Positions 49,401-61,400 of a stretch of 64,000 nucleotides of DNA are shown one piece after another. Every line of letters begins with the position of its first letter. The first letter of the stretch is position 1. The stretch spans positions 48,298,352 to 48,362,351 of the forward strand of contig OX235270.1 of assembly GCA_944472135.2 (NCBI GenBank), given 5' to 3'. Under the pieces are notes generated by a model. It did no database searches and had not been told where the DNA came from. It saw nothing but the letters and a program-made list of their open reading frames with translations. Origin of the DNA: Trichobilharzia regenti. Its lineage: Eukaryota > Platyhelminthes > Trematoda > Strigeidida > Schistosomatidae. A program made the translations under genes and the position numbers.

Positions 49401-52400
49401 ATATATATGGGTTATTTTATATATATATGTGTATATTAAGTTTGTCAAACAAAAATATAATTCGTTATGGTTACTTTAACTAAACAGGTGAAAATTGGTA
49501 AGTTTTGGGTGGAATTACTTAACAAATAAACGGTCAAGAAAATTGGGTATTAATGAAACTAATGTAATAACAAAGGTGATGAGTTGTCACAAACAGTTGT
49601 TGAAAATATATATATATGTAATAGGAATAGTTTGATGATTGAATTGTACTCATGATACACATAGGAACAAAGTAGAGAATACGAAATTACTTAAGAGTTA
49701 TAAATGAATATGAGAGTTATAAGCAGTTAGCGAAACAAGTAAACAAAAATCCCAGTCATCGAAAATCAACAAAATTGTTGCCATGATAGTAGAAGTGGTT
49801 GAGTAATTTTTTTTCCATGCACAAATCCGGTTTTTTATGTGAATGGCCAGAGCTTCAGCGATACAAAGAAGACGAAACCGTTATGCCTTTGATAGGTCAT
49901 TCGCGACTGTATAGATTATCACTAGTTTCATTACCACCCAATTTTCTTGACCGTTTATTTGTTAAGTAATTCCACCCAAAACTTACCAATTTTCACCTGT
50001 TTAGTTAAAGTAACCATAACGAATTATATTTTTGTTTGACAAACTTAATATACACATATATATAAAATAACCCATATATATTTGTGATTGTACAGCTAAG
50101 AAAATGAATTCGCCTAAAAGAGAGTATTTTCTGAACTACGTGTTTTGTTTTCATTAATGCCTGGATGGGGATTATCCATTAATTATCAACATGAGTTTCA
50201 CTTCAAAAGGGAATACAAGTTTAGTTCAATTTCTGGATAATGATATCCTAATACCAACTACCAACGACGATCTCAAAGCTAAAACCTGTGACTTTTTAAC
50301 TTCAAATACATAATTACACGAAACCACTGTCTTATTCATTTTACTGGTGAATCAAAACGTGAGAGTGGTACGTGTTTTTCATTAACACACTAGTTTCTCA
50401 CAAGGCTATTTGTTGAGCAGTTACAATTGGTTTTTAACATACGTATTCAAATCTGTTTGCATATCCCTACGTGATATTCCTTTGTGCTTAACAAATCTCA
50501 ATTTTTGTTTGTTTATTAAATGAAAAGTCATTGAGATTTAACATTAAAATGAATACGCTGATGTAACTTTCCACGACAGATGACAGATACTTACCCTTTC
50601 AAAATAGTTTTGCATTTCCCCTCAAAGCTTCTATATTTTAAATACTAAATTGACTCTATTATTCAGGAGATATGCAGAAGTTTTTGAATTTTAACTCCCT
50701 TTGAGCACTTCTGCGATAATGTTCAACTGTAATGTTCATTAGTAAGCCTTAGTGACGGTTGTTATCTCGAGCTAAATACTGATGATTTACTTTTCTACTG
50801 ATATAATTTTTACTAATAGACCGGATTGACACCGTTACATGTTGCTTCATTTGTCGGTTGCGGAGATATTGTTTCCTTCCTTTTACAACATGGTACAAAT
50901 GTGAACCAAACAACTTTGCGTAATGAAACTGCATTACACTTAGCGGTTAGAAATCGACAACTGGAGACAGTCAAAATACTACTTGGATATCAAGCAAATT
51001 TAGATTGCCGCACAAGAGTAAGTTAATCAAAAGTAAATAACAGTGTAATGTACCTTTAATTTAAAAGTTTATACGCTTTGGGAAAACTAAGATATACGCC
51101 TTATCACGTCCAAAAAGTTTACAGGAAAAGAATGTGATAATATGAAGAGAATCATAGCTTTCTCATTTGGCAATTTTTGTAGTGACCATCTAGCATTCAA
51201 CCTCAATTCCTAAAAGCCTAATGAAATTCTTAACCTATTTTAGTTGAAAACTTCTGCATTTAAAATTAACTAAACAGAGTTGCACAGCACTCATTTCTGC
51301 ATACTCTTTTCATTTTTCTGAAATATATCCTGGTCATATGTTTTAGTAGTCTTAACTTGTGTAATATGTAATAATCTGATACGTTAATATAAACCCAGTT
51401 AAATTTTCATATCAATGTTACCCGTGGTATCATACATGAAGATGAATTCACCATATTATATGCATGAAAAGGAATTCTCATGAATGCATAATGGCTTCAA
51501 GAATGCCATTCAGACAAAATTAGCGTCTTTCACTTACACAACAGAGAAATAGATATCGATTGACGAACATAATTATGATGTTTAATGAATTCTAAATTAT
51601 TCTGAAAACTGTTAAACAAATTTGAAATCTCCCTGTCTGTCTTTACTCATTTCCTTTTCAAAGGATAACCAAACACCTCTACATGTAGCTGTACGCACAA
51701 ATTACTCTCCAATAGTTGAATTATTGCTAAAAGCTGGTGCTGATATTAATATAATGACCAAAGATAACTATTCGGCACTGCATATTGCTACTAAAGAAGA
51801 CTCACAAGATATTGTTCAGATGTTAATTGAACATGGAGCTAATACAGAGGTGAAAACAAAGGTGATTTTACATGATTTCCGTAATTTTAACGTGATTCGT
51901 ATCAATGTTATTGATATATATTATTTCGGCCTCAAGACATTCAAAGTTGTTTTTCTGAACATGTTGGTTTTAAACTTAAAAAGTTCATAAAAATTGGAGG
52001 ATATTCAGTTGGATTCTTTCGGTATGTTGAATTCTAAAAGCTGAGGTGTAGTTCCATTGCGGTGGGTGCTACTTATTTATCGGCAGTATATAAAGAAATG
52101 TTCATCGGCATAAAAGCATGAAGTTTCAGAGAGGTAGATTTGATGTCAGAGCAAGCAAATGATACACTCTCTCGCTTCTGCCGTTACACCATCATATTTT
52201 ATAAGAGTCCAGAATACTCGACATCAAAGTGAACATTCTGTGGAAGTCGATGAAAACATTTCAATCTATTCATTAAAATATATCTGTCAGAGTTACAGAA
52301 AGGTGGGAAAATTTACCAACTAGTAGACAATACAATACAATTTAGGAGATGCATGTGTAGAACTTATCAAGATTATGCATAATACAAGCTTTAATAAAAG

Positions 52401-55400
52401 GCGCACATGAGTCACACGTTGTCAAATAGTTAAAATTACCAAAGGGCTTTTTCTGAACTCGTACTTAGATGGTATAAAATTTACAGTGCAATTTGACAGA
52501 GTATGAATATCTTGATGTTGACATAAGTCTGTAAGTTAACACTTTTGATAAATAAATTGCGAAAAGAGGGTGTTATTAATACTTGTGTGATTAATACATT
52601 TGAAATTTTAATTCTACTTTTATAGAAAGGATTTACGCCGTTACATTTAGCAGCAAAATATGGCTCAAGCAGGATAACTGACCTGTTGCTAAACAATGCC
52701 AAGTCTGATCCAAATGCATCTGGTTGTAATGGTTTCACACCTGTACATGTAGCAACGTACTATAATAATAATCAGGTTTGTAACATGTATACTTTGTTCT
52801 ACAGTGTATTCATTCTCATCTATGTGATTTTTACTTTATAAGATTAGAAAATTAAAAACTAACATTTCGATAAGTGCTGAAATCTGAAATCCCTGCTTTA
52901 ATAAGTGAATCAAACATTTCTGCCCTAAGGTTTCACTAATAATGGAACTGTACACTAAAGCCGGTTATTCACCGTGACATTATTTGAGTAAATTCTTGGT
53001 TGCCATGTTGCATAAGTTAGAATGTTCCTACTACTGCTAAAAAAATTATTAACCGTTTTATGCGAGTACTGAATAAAAGGAATAGATTTGTTTAAGAGTC
53101 ACGCAGAACTTGTTCACATTCATCCTAAATTTTATCAGTCAACTAAATAAAAGGAAAGTATTTAAATTAGTTCTCGCACTCAGTTTTCGAGGTTGGAATG
53201 ATTTCATTAATATGTTTTGAGCCTTTTCAACAAAGTGGTATTTTCGGAGGTTCGGAGTAAGTTTCCGAGATTCAAATTCTCATCGCAAATAATGAAAGTA
53301 TCACCGATATATTTCCTATAGACATGAGGGTTTCTGACTGTTACTGATGTGTGTTCTTGGCGTACTATAATACAGTTAGCCAAGAGAGGTCATAAAGTTC
53401 AAAAGCTGCACCATTCATTTGACAGTAGATTTCCTTGGTAAGTCTGAAGTAAAAGTTGAAAGTACATAGGAGTAATAACTCCTTTAGATAATGAATCCGT
53501 ATACAGTGTTATTCGATTGATTAAAGTAATAAGAAAACAAATGGTCTCTGTTGGTGGAACGTTGGTGAAGAGCAAAAGGACACCTATGCTGATCATTCTC
53601 TTATGTGACATTTTTAACTAAATCAACAACATCAAATTTGTTCGAGAGCTTTCTATTCATTGATCCAGGAGTCTCGACCAATCACTTGGAAATGGAATGA
53701 AGGAGTCATATCTAGTAATGGGTGGAGGAGAACATCTTGTTTATGCACCTCAGGTAAGCCGTACATGCTCAGCGTTGTAGAACCGGATGGACTTGCAACA
53801 TTTACTTCGGATTTAACGACGAAATCTATAGGCAAATAGATGGATTTGCCACTAGGATCCCCCTAGGTCATTAGATAAAAACAAGAACAAAGCCTAACCT
53901 TGAGGAACTCAACAACCAATCACATCAGGCTTAGCGTGTTCAGATAAGATTCGTAAAATTATACATAACCAGCCGTGCCTAGTAGGGTTCAGCAGGTCGG
54001 GTGTGAGGACAAATACTCGCCGAAGACATTGACCAGGGGTCGCGCTATGTCGTGAATTGGCAGAAGTTAGAATCCATGGGCCATTGGATCAGGTCTCAGT
54101 GGCTCGCCTTGTAACCAGGCTCGAACCCCGATGGATGCGTACTACCAAAGAGTCCCAAATTAGGACGAAACAGATATCCAGTACTCCCAGGTTTCACAAT
54201 GGTTCTCTAACCAGTGTCAGCTCATGATGAAATCCTGTAGTCAGTCAAATCCCTACAAACCAACACTTGAATATAGATAACTTGTAAGCAACAATCACAA
54301 GCAGTACAAAATAATCTTCAGCGTGAAAAACCAATCAGAAGACGTTGCTTCTCTGCTAAAATTACGCATAATAATGTATATAAAAATCTATAAATATCTC
54401 TTGATTTTCTCAATAAACAATCTGTTGCCTGGCCCATGTCTTCTGTCGTTACAGTATGAAAGGAATTTATTTCACTCGTATTTTAAAGTCCAATCCAACT
54501 GCATAATTATGTGTATAAAGCTGTTTAGCTTTTAGATGTTAGACAAAGTATTAAAGTACCCCTAAAATCTAGTGAAATCGAGACATGGTCTCTGATCTGC
54601 TAACATGATCTATTATATATATAAATTGATGATAGTGATTTTTCGTTAACCATACAGCCAATGGTTAGTCTCCATTTATACTTTTCCGACCAACCAATGT
54701 CTATAGATGAATTATTAAAAAAACGGTTGAAGCAAAGAAAACTTTTTTTCGACGAAGTCATCAACTAGGCTGTACATTCGTGTATTCATGATAAATGGGT
54801 GGGAAAGAAATCAATAAGATTACAATCAGGAATTAAAACGCCATAATAAACCTGAGGATGGACAAAACTCAAACAAAGTAGCATCATTATTACTGAGAAG
54901 ATGAAATAAAAAAGAAATCGTTTCTGTGTTTATTTAAGCGTTTTGAATAACTAGGCAACGCATCACTTTTTTGGCTGTGAAACTTACCATTAAATACAAC
55001 AAGCTTAATTTCATTTCATTCCTCCAATCGTAATCTAAGGTGCAGCGCTCTAAAGACTATTTATGCGTCGGTGGCACAGCGGTTATGACTCTCCCCGATC
55101 ATGCACGTGGTCCCGGGTTTGAAACCCTGCCGACACACACCTGATATCTATGGTCGGCCTGCAAAATTTGGGATACCGATATCGGATGCTGAAAATTCCA
55201 TACCTGTACCAAAAATACTATGTGAAATCAAGCTGTAATCAAAATAAAAATAAATAAATAATCTTATTTCACCAAACATTTTAGCGGGATTTAAAGTCTA
55301 TCTTTGATAAACAACTAAAGTTGTAATAACCCAGTACACTGATTTTACCACTATCACTCGCTTGATCCAGTCTCTTCAGGACTTTATTATTTCACATGCT

Positions 55401-58400
55401 TTCATACATATTTCTTATCATATTTATTTTGACACTGTTTACGTATTCATTCCATCCATAATAAGCTTTAAATATATAAGATTTCGGTCAAATTCAACTG
55501 CTACAATATCTATACTCAAGTATTGCTTACAACAACCTTATCGCTACCATTGCTCGGGAAACATGTGAATGAAGCTCGAAATATTACCGAAATGAAATAA
55601 TTACCACTGTATGAAAAGCTGCTTTGTGAACTTATTTGTGAACAAACACTACCTGTGTGATCATTGAAGTTATTGTTATTATCGTAATTATTAATTCATA
55701 AATTTCACTTAATAACTAAAATCTTCGAAATGTATTATAAAGCTACGTTTCTCACGGTAAGGTCTCTGAAGAATGAAACAGAAGAAGATACTGTCAGCTC
55801 AAGTGCCTTGTTCATATTGGTGGAGTATCAAATGGAATCCTCAATATTTTGATTCGTGTATTTAAGAAGTAAAATACATCAGAAAAGCTTTCACGTTCTT
55901 ATTGGAAAAGATTAGACCTCTTCATTTTCCGTATGATTACTGAGAAACGCGATACTTTTAATCTGTATACTATCAAAATATTTGAGACTAAACTAGCAGG
56001 TGTATTTTATTATGCATGATGTTAAGTGTAGAATCCCAGCGTTCTTCTGTAAATTAAATATTACTTCTTAGTAATGCCTAAATCATAGTGAAGTTTAGGA
56101 AGACAACGCCCAAAAAACTAAAAAAAATCATTAAGTATCTCATATTGATTTCACAAGAGGAATTAACTACAGGAAACCTGTATACAACCACTGTAGGTCA
56201 TAATAGGTTTTGTAAATTTCCATTAATACATAAAAGTGAGCATAAACTGAATAATGAAAAATTCCCAGTGAAGAGTTTAGCGATGGCCGGATTTTTTGTC
56301 GCTTAGTAACAGTCTGAGAATTATTAGTTCCAATTTAGAAATAGTGTTTGCAGATATTCTCCCTCCTCTCTTCCAACTTCAGTGAACTTTAACAACTATT
56401 TTTCCGTAGTAAGCCAACCATCATATTGTATCCAGTATCCCCGTACAAAATCAATATGAAGTTTATTTGTTGTCTTTTTTATTTAAAAATATTTTAAAGG
56501 TACTAAAGAAACTGATCGAATGTGGAGGAGATGTTAATCGACCTGTAAGAAATGGTTTTACCCCTCTGCACTTAGCAGCTAAACGGAACAATTTAGACTC
56601 AGTTCGTTTGTTAGCATCTAAAGGTGCTGTGATTGACAAAGGATCAAGAAGTGGGTACACTCCACTTCATTTGGCTTCACAAGATGGTCAAATAGAGATA
56701 GTTAAACTTCTTGTTGAAGAATATAAAGCTCAGGTAGACTGTGCAGCCAAGGTAGGTTAGTGTTGACTAATCAAATTGTTTAACATAAATTTCATTCACT
56801 GATATTTTCTACTACATACTTGGTCCATTAAGGTAATTTAATTTATGAAGTTACGTTGATGGTTCAGTGGTAGAGTGTTCATTAGCCACACTGTAGATTC
56901 GATGTCAATTCCCAGACAATTCACTTCTACACTTCATCTTGTTTACTAGCCGGCAGTAAGCTTGGAAAGGTAGGGAATTTGAGTGTAAGGATAGTTATCG
57001 CATCCTGTAAAAACAACACAACTGCTACTGAAATTTCCGCTCAGCATTCAATGAATAAGGAGAAGAAATTGTCAATGAACAATACTTTTGACTTCGGAGT
57101 CAATGAAAACCAAAAGTAGTGATTTGTTCTCTTTTTAAATATGGTCATCATATTATTACGAGCAATAATTTGTGCTCTAAACGTCATCAGTTAATATTAC
57201 CGTGTAACATTGTGACTTTATCAAAATAAGTTTTTCTCCATAATGGAATTATACTCTAACCCAAGTTCTATTCTTACATCAATGATCAGAAGTATCCAAA
57301 TCTGATCACTTTAGGAATGTAGCTAATAAGATTCATATCCAACACATGACTTTCATTGACTCCCAAATTTAAGTGGTTTATTTCAGAAATTTGCTGAGAT
57401 TTTTCAGATTGGGATACGCAGTTATTTAATATCCTCATCTGTTTCCGGGATTTTCAAATATGTTCAAAATCAGTTACTAATCTTTATATACATAAAATAA
57501 TAATAATTACTAAATGAAAGATTATTCATTGCTATATTTTTCTCTCTAGGATGGGTTAACTCCACTGCATTTGGCAGTACAAGAAGACAAAGTGAATGTG
57601 TCTGAATATCTCTTGAATTCAGGTGCATCCATAGACACAAAGACCTTAGAAGCAGGGTTTACACCATTACACTCGGCTGCATACAGGGGACAGTTGGCTT
57701 CTCTTCGTTTACTTCTTACACGGATATCTGAAAAAGAACTTCCACAGGTGATTAACAGTCGTACTCATCTAGGATCAACACCACTACATTTAGCAGCACA
57801 ACAAGGTCATCTTCAAGTAGCATTAAAACTAATTCAAATGGGAGCTGATCAAAACTGTCGAAATAAGGTAGGTGTTGCATCTCGTTAAGGTAAAGTAATG
57901 CAAATCTCATAAAAATAGGTACAATAATGATCGCTTTTCACTTAAAACTGTTCAATTTGTTGATCTCTCAGTAGTGATTTGTTTAGTAGCCTTTGTACTA
58001 ACGTTTTTCTATGTATACTTCTATAGCAAGGATGGACAGCGGCACAGCTAGCACACAAGCAACATTATCTAAATTTGTTTGAGACACTGCAAGCAATCAC
58101 AACTGATGTCAGCGACTGGGCAGTGTCGAATGTGAACGGAACAGACGTTGACGGTCATGCAGATGGTGATACGAACTTAATCAATGGAACAGTAGTCTTA
58201 GAGAAAGCGGAGCATATGACTGATCATTTAATTTCAGACAGTGAAGAAGAAGGTGGTAAGTGTGTGTTTGTTCATTCGCACTGAATATCCTAAGGTATAA
58301 TGACACACTCTTTGATAGAAGAGTGATGATTTCAGATCGAGCTAGAGAGTTTTGATTTCTGCACTGGATCCTACCAAAAGTGTTTATCATTTAGAATTTT

Positions 58401-61400
58401 CACTTTTAGGCTAGACAAGTACTAAATAGCTTTAACTTTTAAGGCTTCACCAAACTTGGTGTCAGTTATTTCACAAAGAGTCACTAGTTAATTATGTATG
58501 TTATGTATGTTATTCATATTGTATGTGTAATACAACAGAAAATAAGTTATCAATATGATATTAATAGTATCCATTTTAAATAACGGAATCACCCCGCTGA
58601 GGTCTAGTTTCAGTATTATTTATTTATAGGACGTTAATTAGTCTTCTCCTTTTTTGTCAGAGTATGGATCAGTTAGCAAGCAAAGTATTTTCATGTAAGA
58701 GTTATACATACCGAAATCTGTTAGAATGTGCATATTGGTTAAGGATAAGGAAGGAAAACGATAAATTATGCTCACACTACAGGTTTTCACGCTGGCCTAT
58801 GTGCTATCATTAAGTGGATATCAAAATTAGTAATTTTCAGAAATTTCAAACCGGCAGATTTATGTATTCAGCAATATATATTATGAATCCCAATGTTGTA
58901 CTATAATGAAACCAGATCCTCTTACTAACTCCCAATCTAAACTGAACACAAAACAGGAGTACAAAATGCTTGATAAGATCTCCGTTCATAGTAAACACTG
59001 TTTGAATAAGTCCAGCTTTTTTATAACACATCATGTTAATGTATGGTGATAGTTTCAAAAATAATTGTCACACTATCTTATCAAGTCTGTTAGAAATCTA
59101 GGTTTAAAAGAAGCAAATTTTCACGTTCCACTAATTTAGCCAAACAATAGATTACACTTGATCATGATAACACTTATAAAATACTATTTGTTTAAATATG
59201 AGTCGTTCTGCTTAAAATTCCATTGTTGTAAACAGTCTGCTGTTGAATATAGTTCACATTAAAGGTTGTCTTTTGTTTCGTTTTTGAATTCATATTCAGC
59301 TGAAATTTTGTCTACACCAGCCATGTTTCGATATCCAGAGAAAAGTAAACAAAAGCTGGATGGCACAGGTGAGAGTTTACAGAAAATTGCACTTCACATT
59401 TTTAATTCTCGTTCTTTCAAGTAAATGTTTTGGAAAATAGGCCAGCCTTAAAGCAAATAATCACCTCGACATTTCTGATTTCTCTAATGAGAAAATGTTA
59501 TTATGGTGCAATTTACTTATGAGTACTATAAATATTATAACTAAAGTACGTAAACGGTCAATGTGGAGTCTAAAATCAAACAGTGAAACGGGTTTCGAAT
59601 ACTCCGAAACATACCTGACTAGCACATTAAGTAAAATCAAACTTCTAAACATTTTAGACAGTGCTGCTTAGAAGAGCTAGCTTCTAATGGGGAAGAAGAC
59701 TGGAATTTGAAGGATATTTTATGCTGAGAAGTACATCCCGAAGTGGAGTGTTCGTGATACACTATTCTAAATATTTTGCTCACCATCCTCTGAGCAGTTT
59801 TAGGAAAGACATTGGGTCCAAGAATATGCATCTTAACTCTTAACATCGAGGGTAATATTATTTCCCTTATATAATGGTAAAATGCTGTATTCAACTGTGA
59901 AGTTCTCTATTGAATAGAACTGATTTGAGATTAATTTCTCTACGAACTGACGTACCCTAAAGAATCACTAAAAGTCATTAATTACGACCATTTTGAACTA
60001 TTCACAAAGTCACCAGAAGTACTCAGGCTCAACACTGTGATAGCACAGCTCTTAGAAAGTGTGATAACATTCATTTATTCAGTAAGGACCCATTGTTATG
60101 AGTGAAACCTGCTACATGACTAAAAGTGAGGAAATATGACACTCAGTTAACATATGATACGAGTATTGGTAGCTGTTTGTCTCACTGATCATAATGCTGA
60201 CTTATATGACTATGAATTTGAATAATGCAAGAACAACAGTGTATATATGATAATCAGGTTTGTTTTTATGACTAATACAGGCGCTCAACGCGTCAAATGA
60301 TAGAATACTGATTTATTAGACTGAAGTGATCAGCAGTGACACAGGGAAATTAGAATATGAGTTGTATCACTGACACTTTGGTTCCTATTGATATTTGATG
60401 GTGTAAAAAATCACTTTCATATACATATTTTGTTGTGTGGTGAATAGCCCGTAAGTCTTCGATTAATTGCGAGGCTTCGATGGTATAACTGGGGTAGATA
60501 TAACAGTAGTTAGGCTGAATACCAGTTTTAGACAATAAATGAGTTTCTGCAGATACTTCTACTACTGCATAAACGTATGATCAAATGTAAAATGACCAGA
60601 TGAAAAAACATTTAAATAAATTACTGATTTACTGCTTGTTTTAAATCAGGTTTGCTTTACTAGTATGTGTTCTGAACACGAGAAAAGATTTGACAGTTAA
60701 GTAAAACCAACCATGTGTTTGATACTGAAATTGGTTATTGATATATTTTGACAAGAATAACTTTTACAAGTCCAAATCTACTAAAGTACTTTTTCGGAAA
60801 GAAAAATCACCCATGATCATCAGATTCTAAAGCCATCAGGTTAGCATGAAATCACTGGGTTTGAATTAAGTCTATTACATTCCCCATCCAGCTAATAAAT
60901 GATAACATGGTCACCTGCACACCTAACTAGTCTGAGCAAAATCCCTAGGAGGGTCACCTGAACTAAGATAAAAATACCGCCTAAATTACCTTGGTTTACA
61001 ACCTTTCTCTTATCGATGTCAGTTGACCTTAAAATAAATCAGATTTCTGTTCATCTTCAAAATTACCTTTGAAGTTTTAAAATGTTATCTTTCTCTGTAA
61101 ATATCACTTAATTATGAATATATATTTTGCGTCCGCGCTCATACTATTGCACTAGTTGCTATATGTAAATTTCAAATGAAGACTAAATTGTGGGGTGTAA
61201 AAGGTAGCTTACTTTTTGTAACTGTGAAGAGTGAATAATCTGAAGTGAGTCTGAGAATAAGTAGTGTAATCAAAGAAACTTCAGTCAAAATTTAAGATTA
61301 TCATGTAGATAACCCTAGTAACATGACTATATTGCTAATGTTTTAAACACCTGCTATGTTGAGTCAGATTATGCTTGTACAGAATCTTATCTTTTACAAA

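Larger units (their letters stand above)
46602..50819 (+). other. Ankyrin intron 9
   Basis: 4.2 kb intron, phase 0, with a LINE on the - strand and a long inverted repeat. 50140-50819 is plain AT-rich intron. Confidence 0.85.
52776..56499 (+). other. Ankyrin intron 12 (splits repeat 18)
   Basis: 3.7 kb, phase 0. It carries PLE relics in both orientations, SINEs of both families and the repeat shared with intron 1. 55265-56499 is AT-rich with nothing recognised. Confidence 0.85.
56752..57549 (+). other. Ankyrin intron 13
   Basis: 798 bp, phase 0, filled by a SINE and a PLE 3' end in sense orientation. Confidence 0.88.

Noticed and set aside
57150..57200. Hammerhead on the - strand beginning CTGATGACG
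   Set aside because: CTGATGA is present but no GAAA follows the next stem; the opposite strand fits PLE end motifs better.
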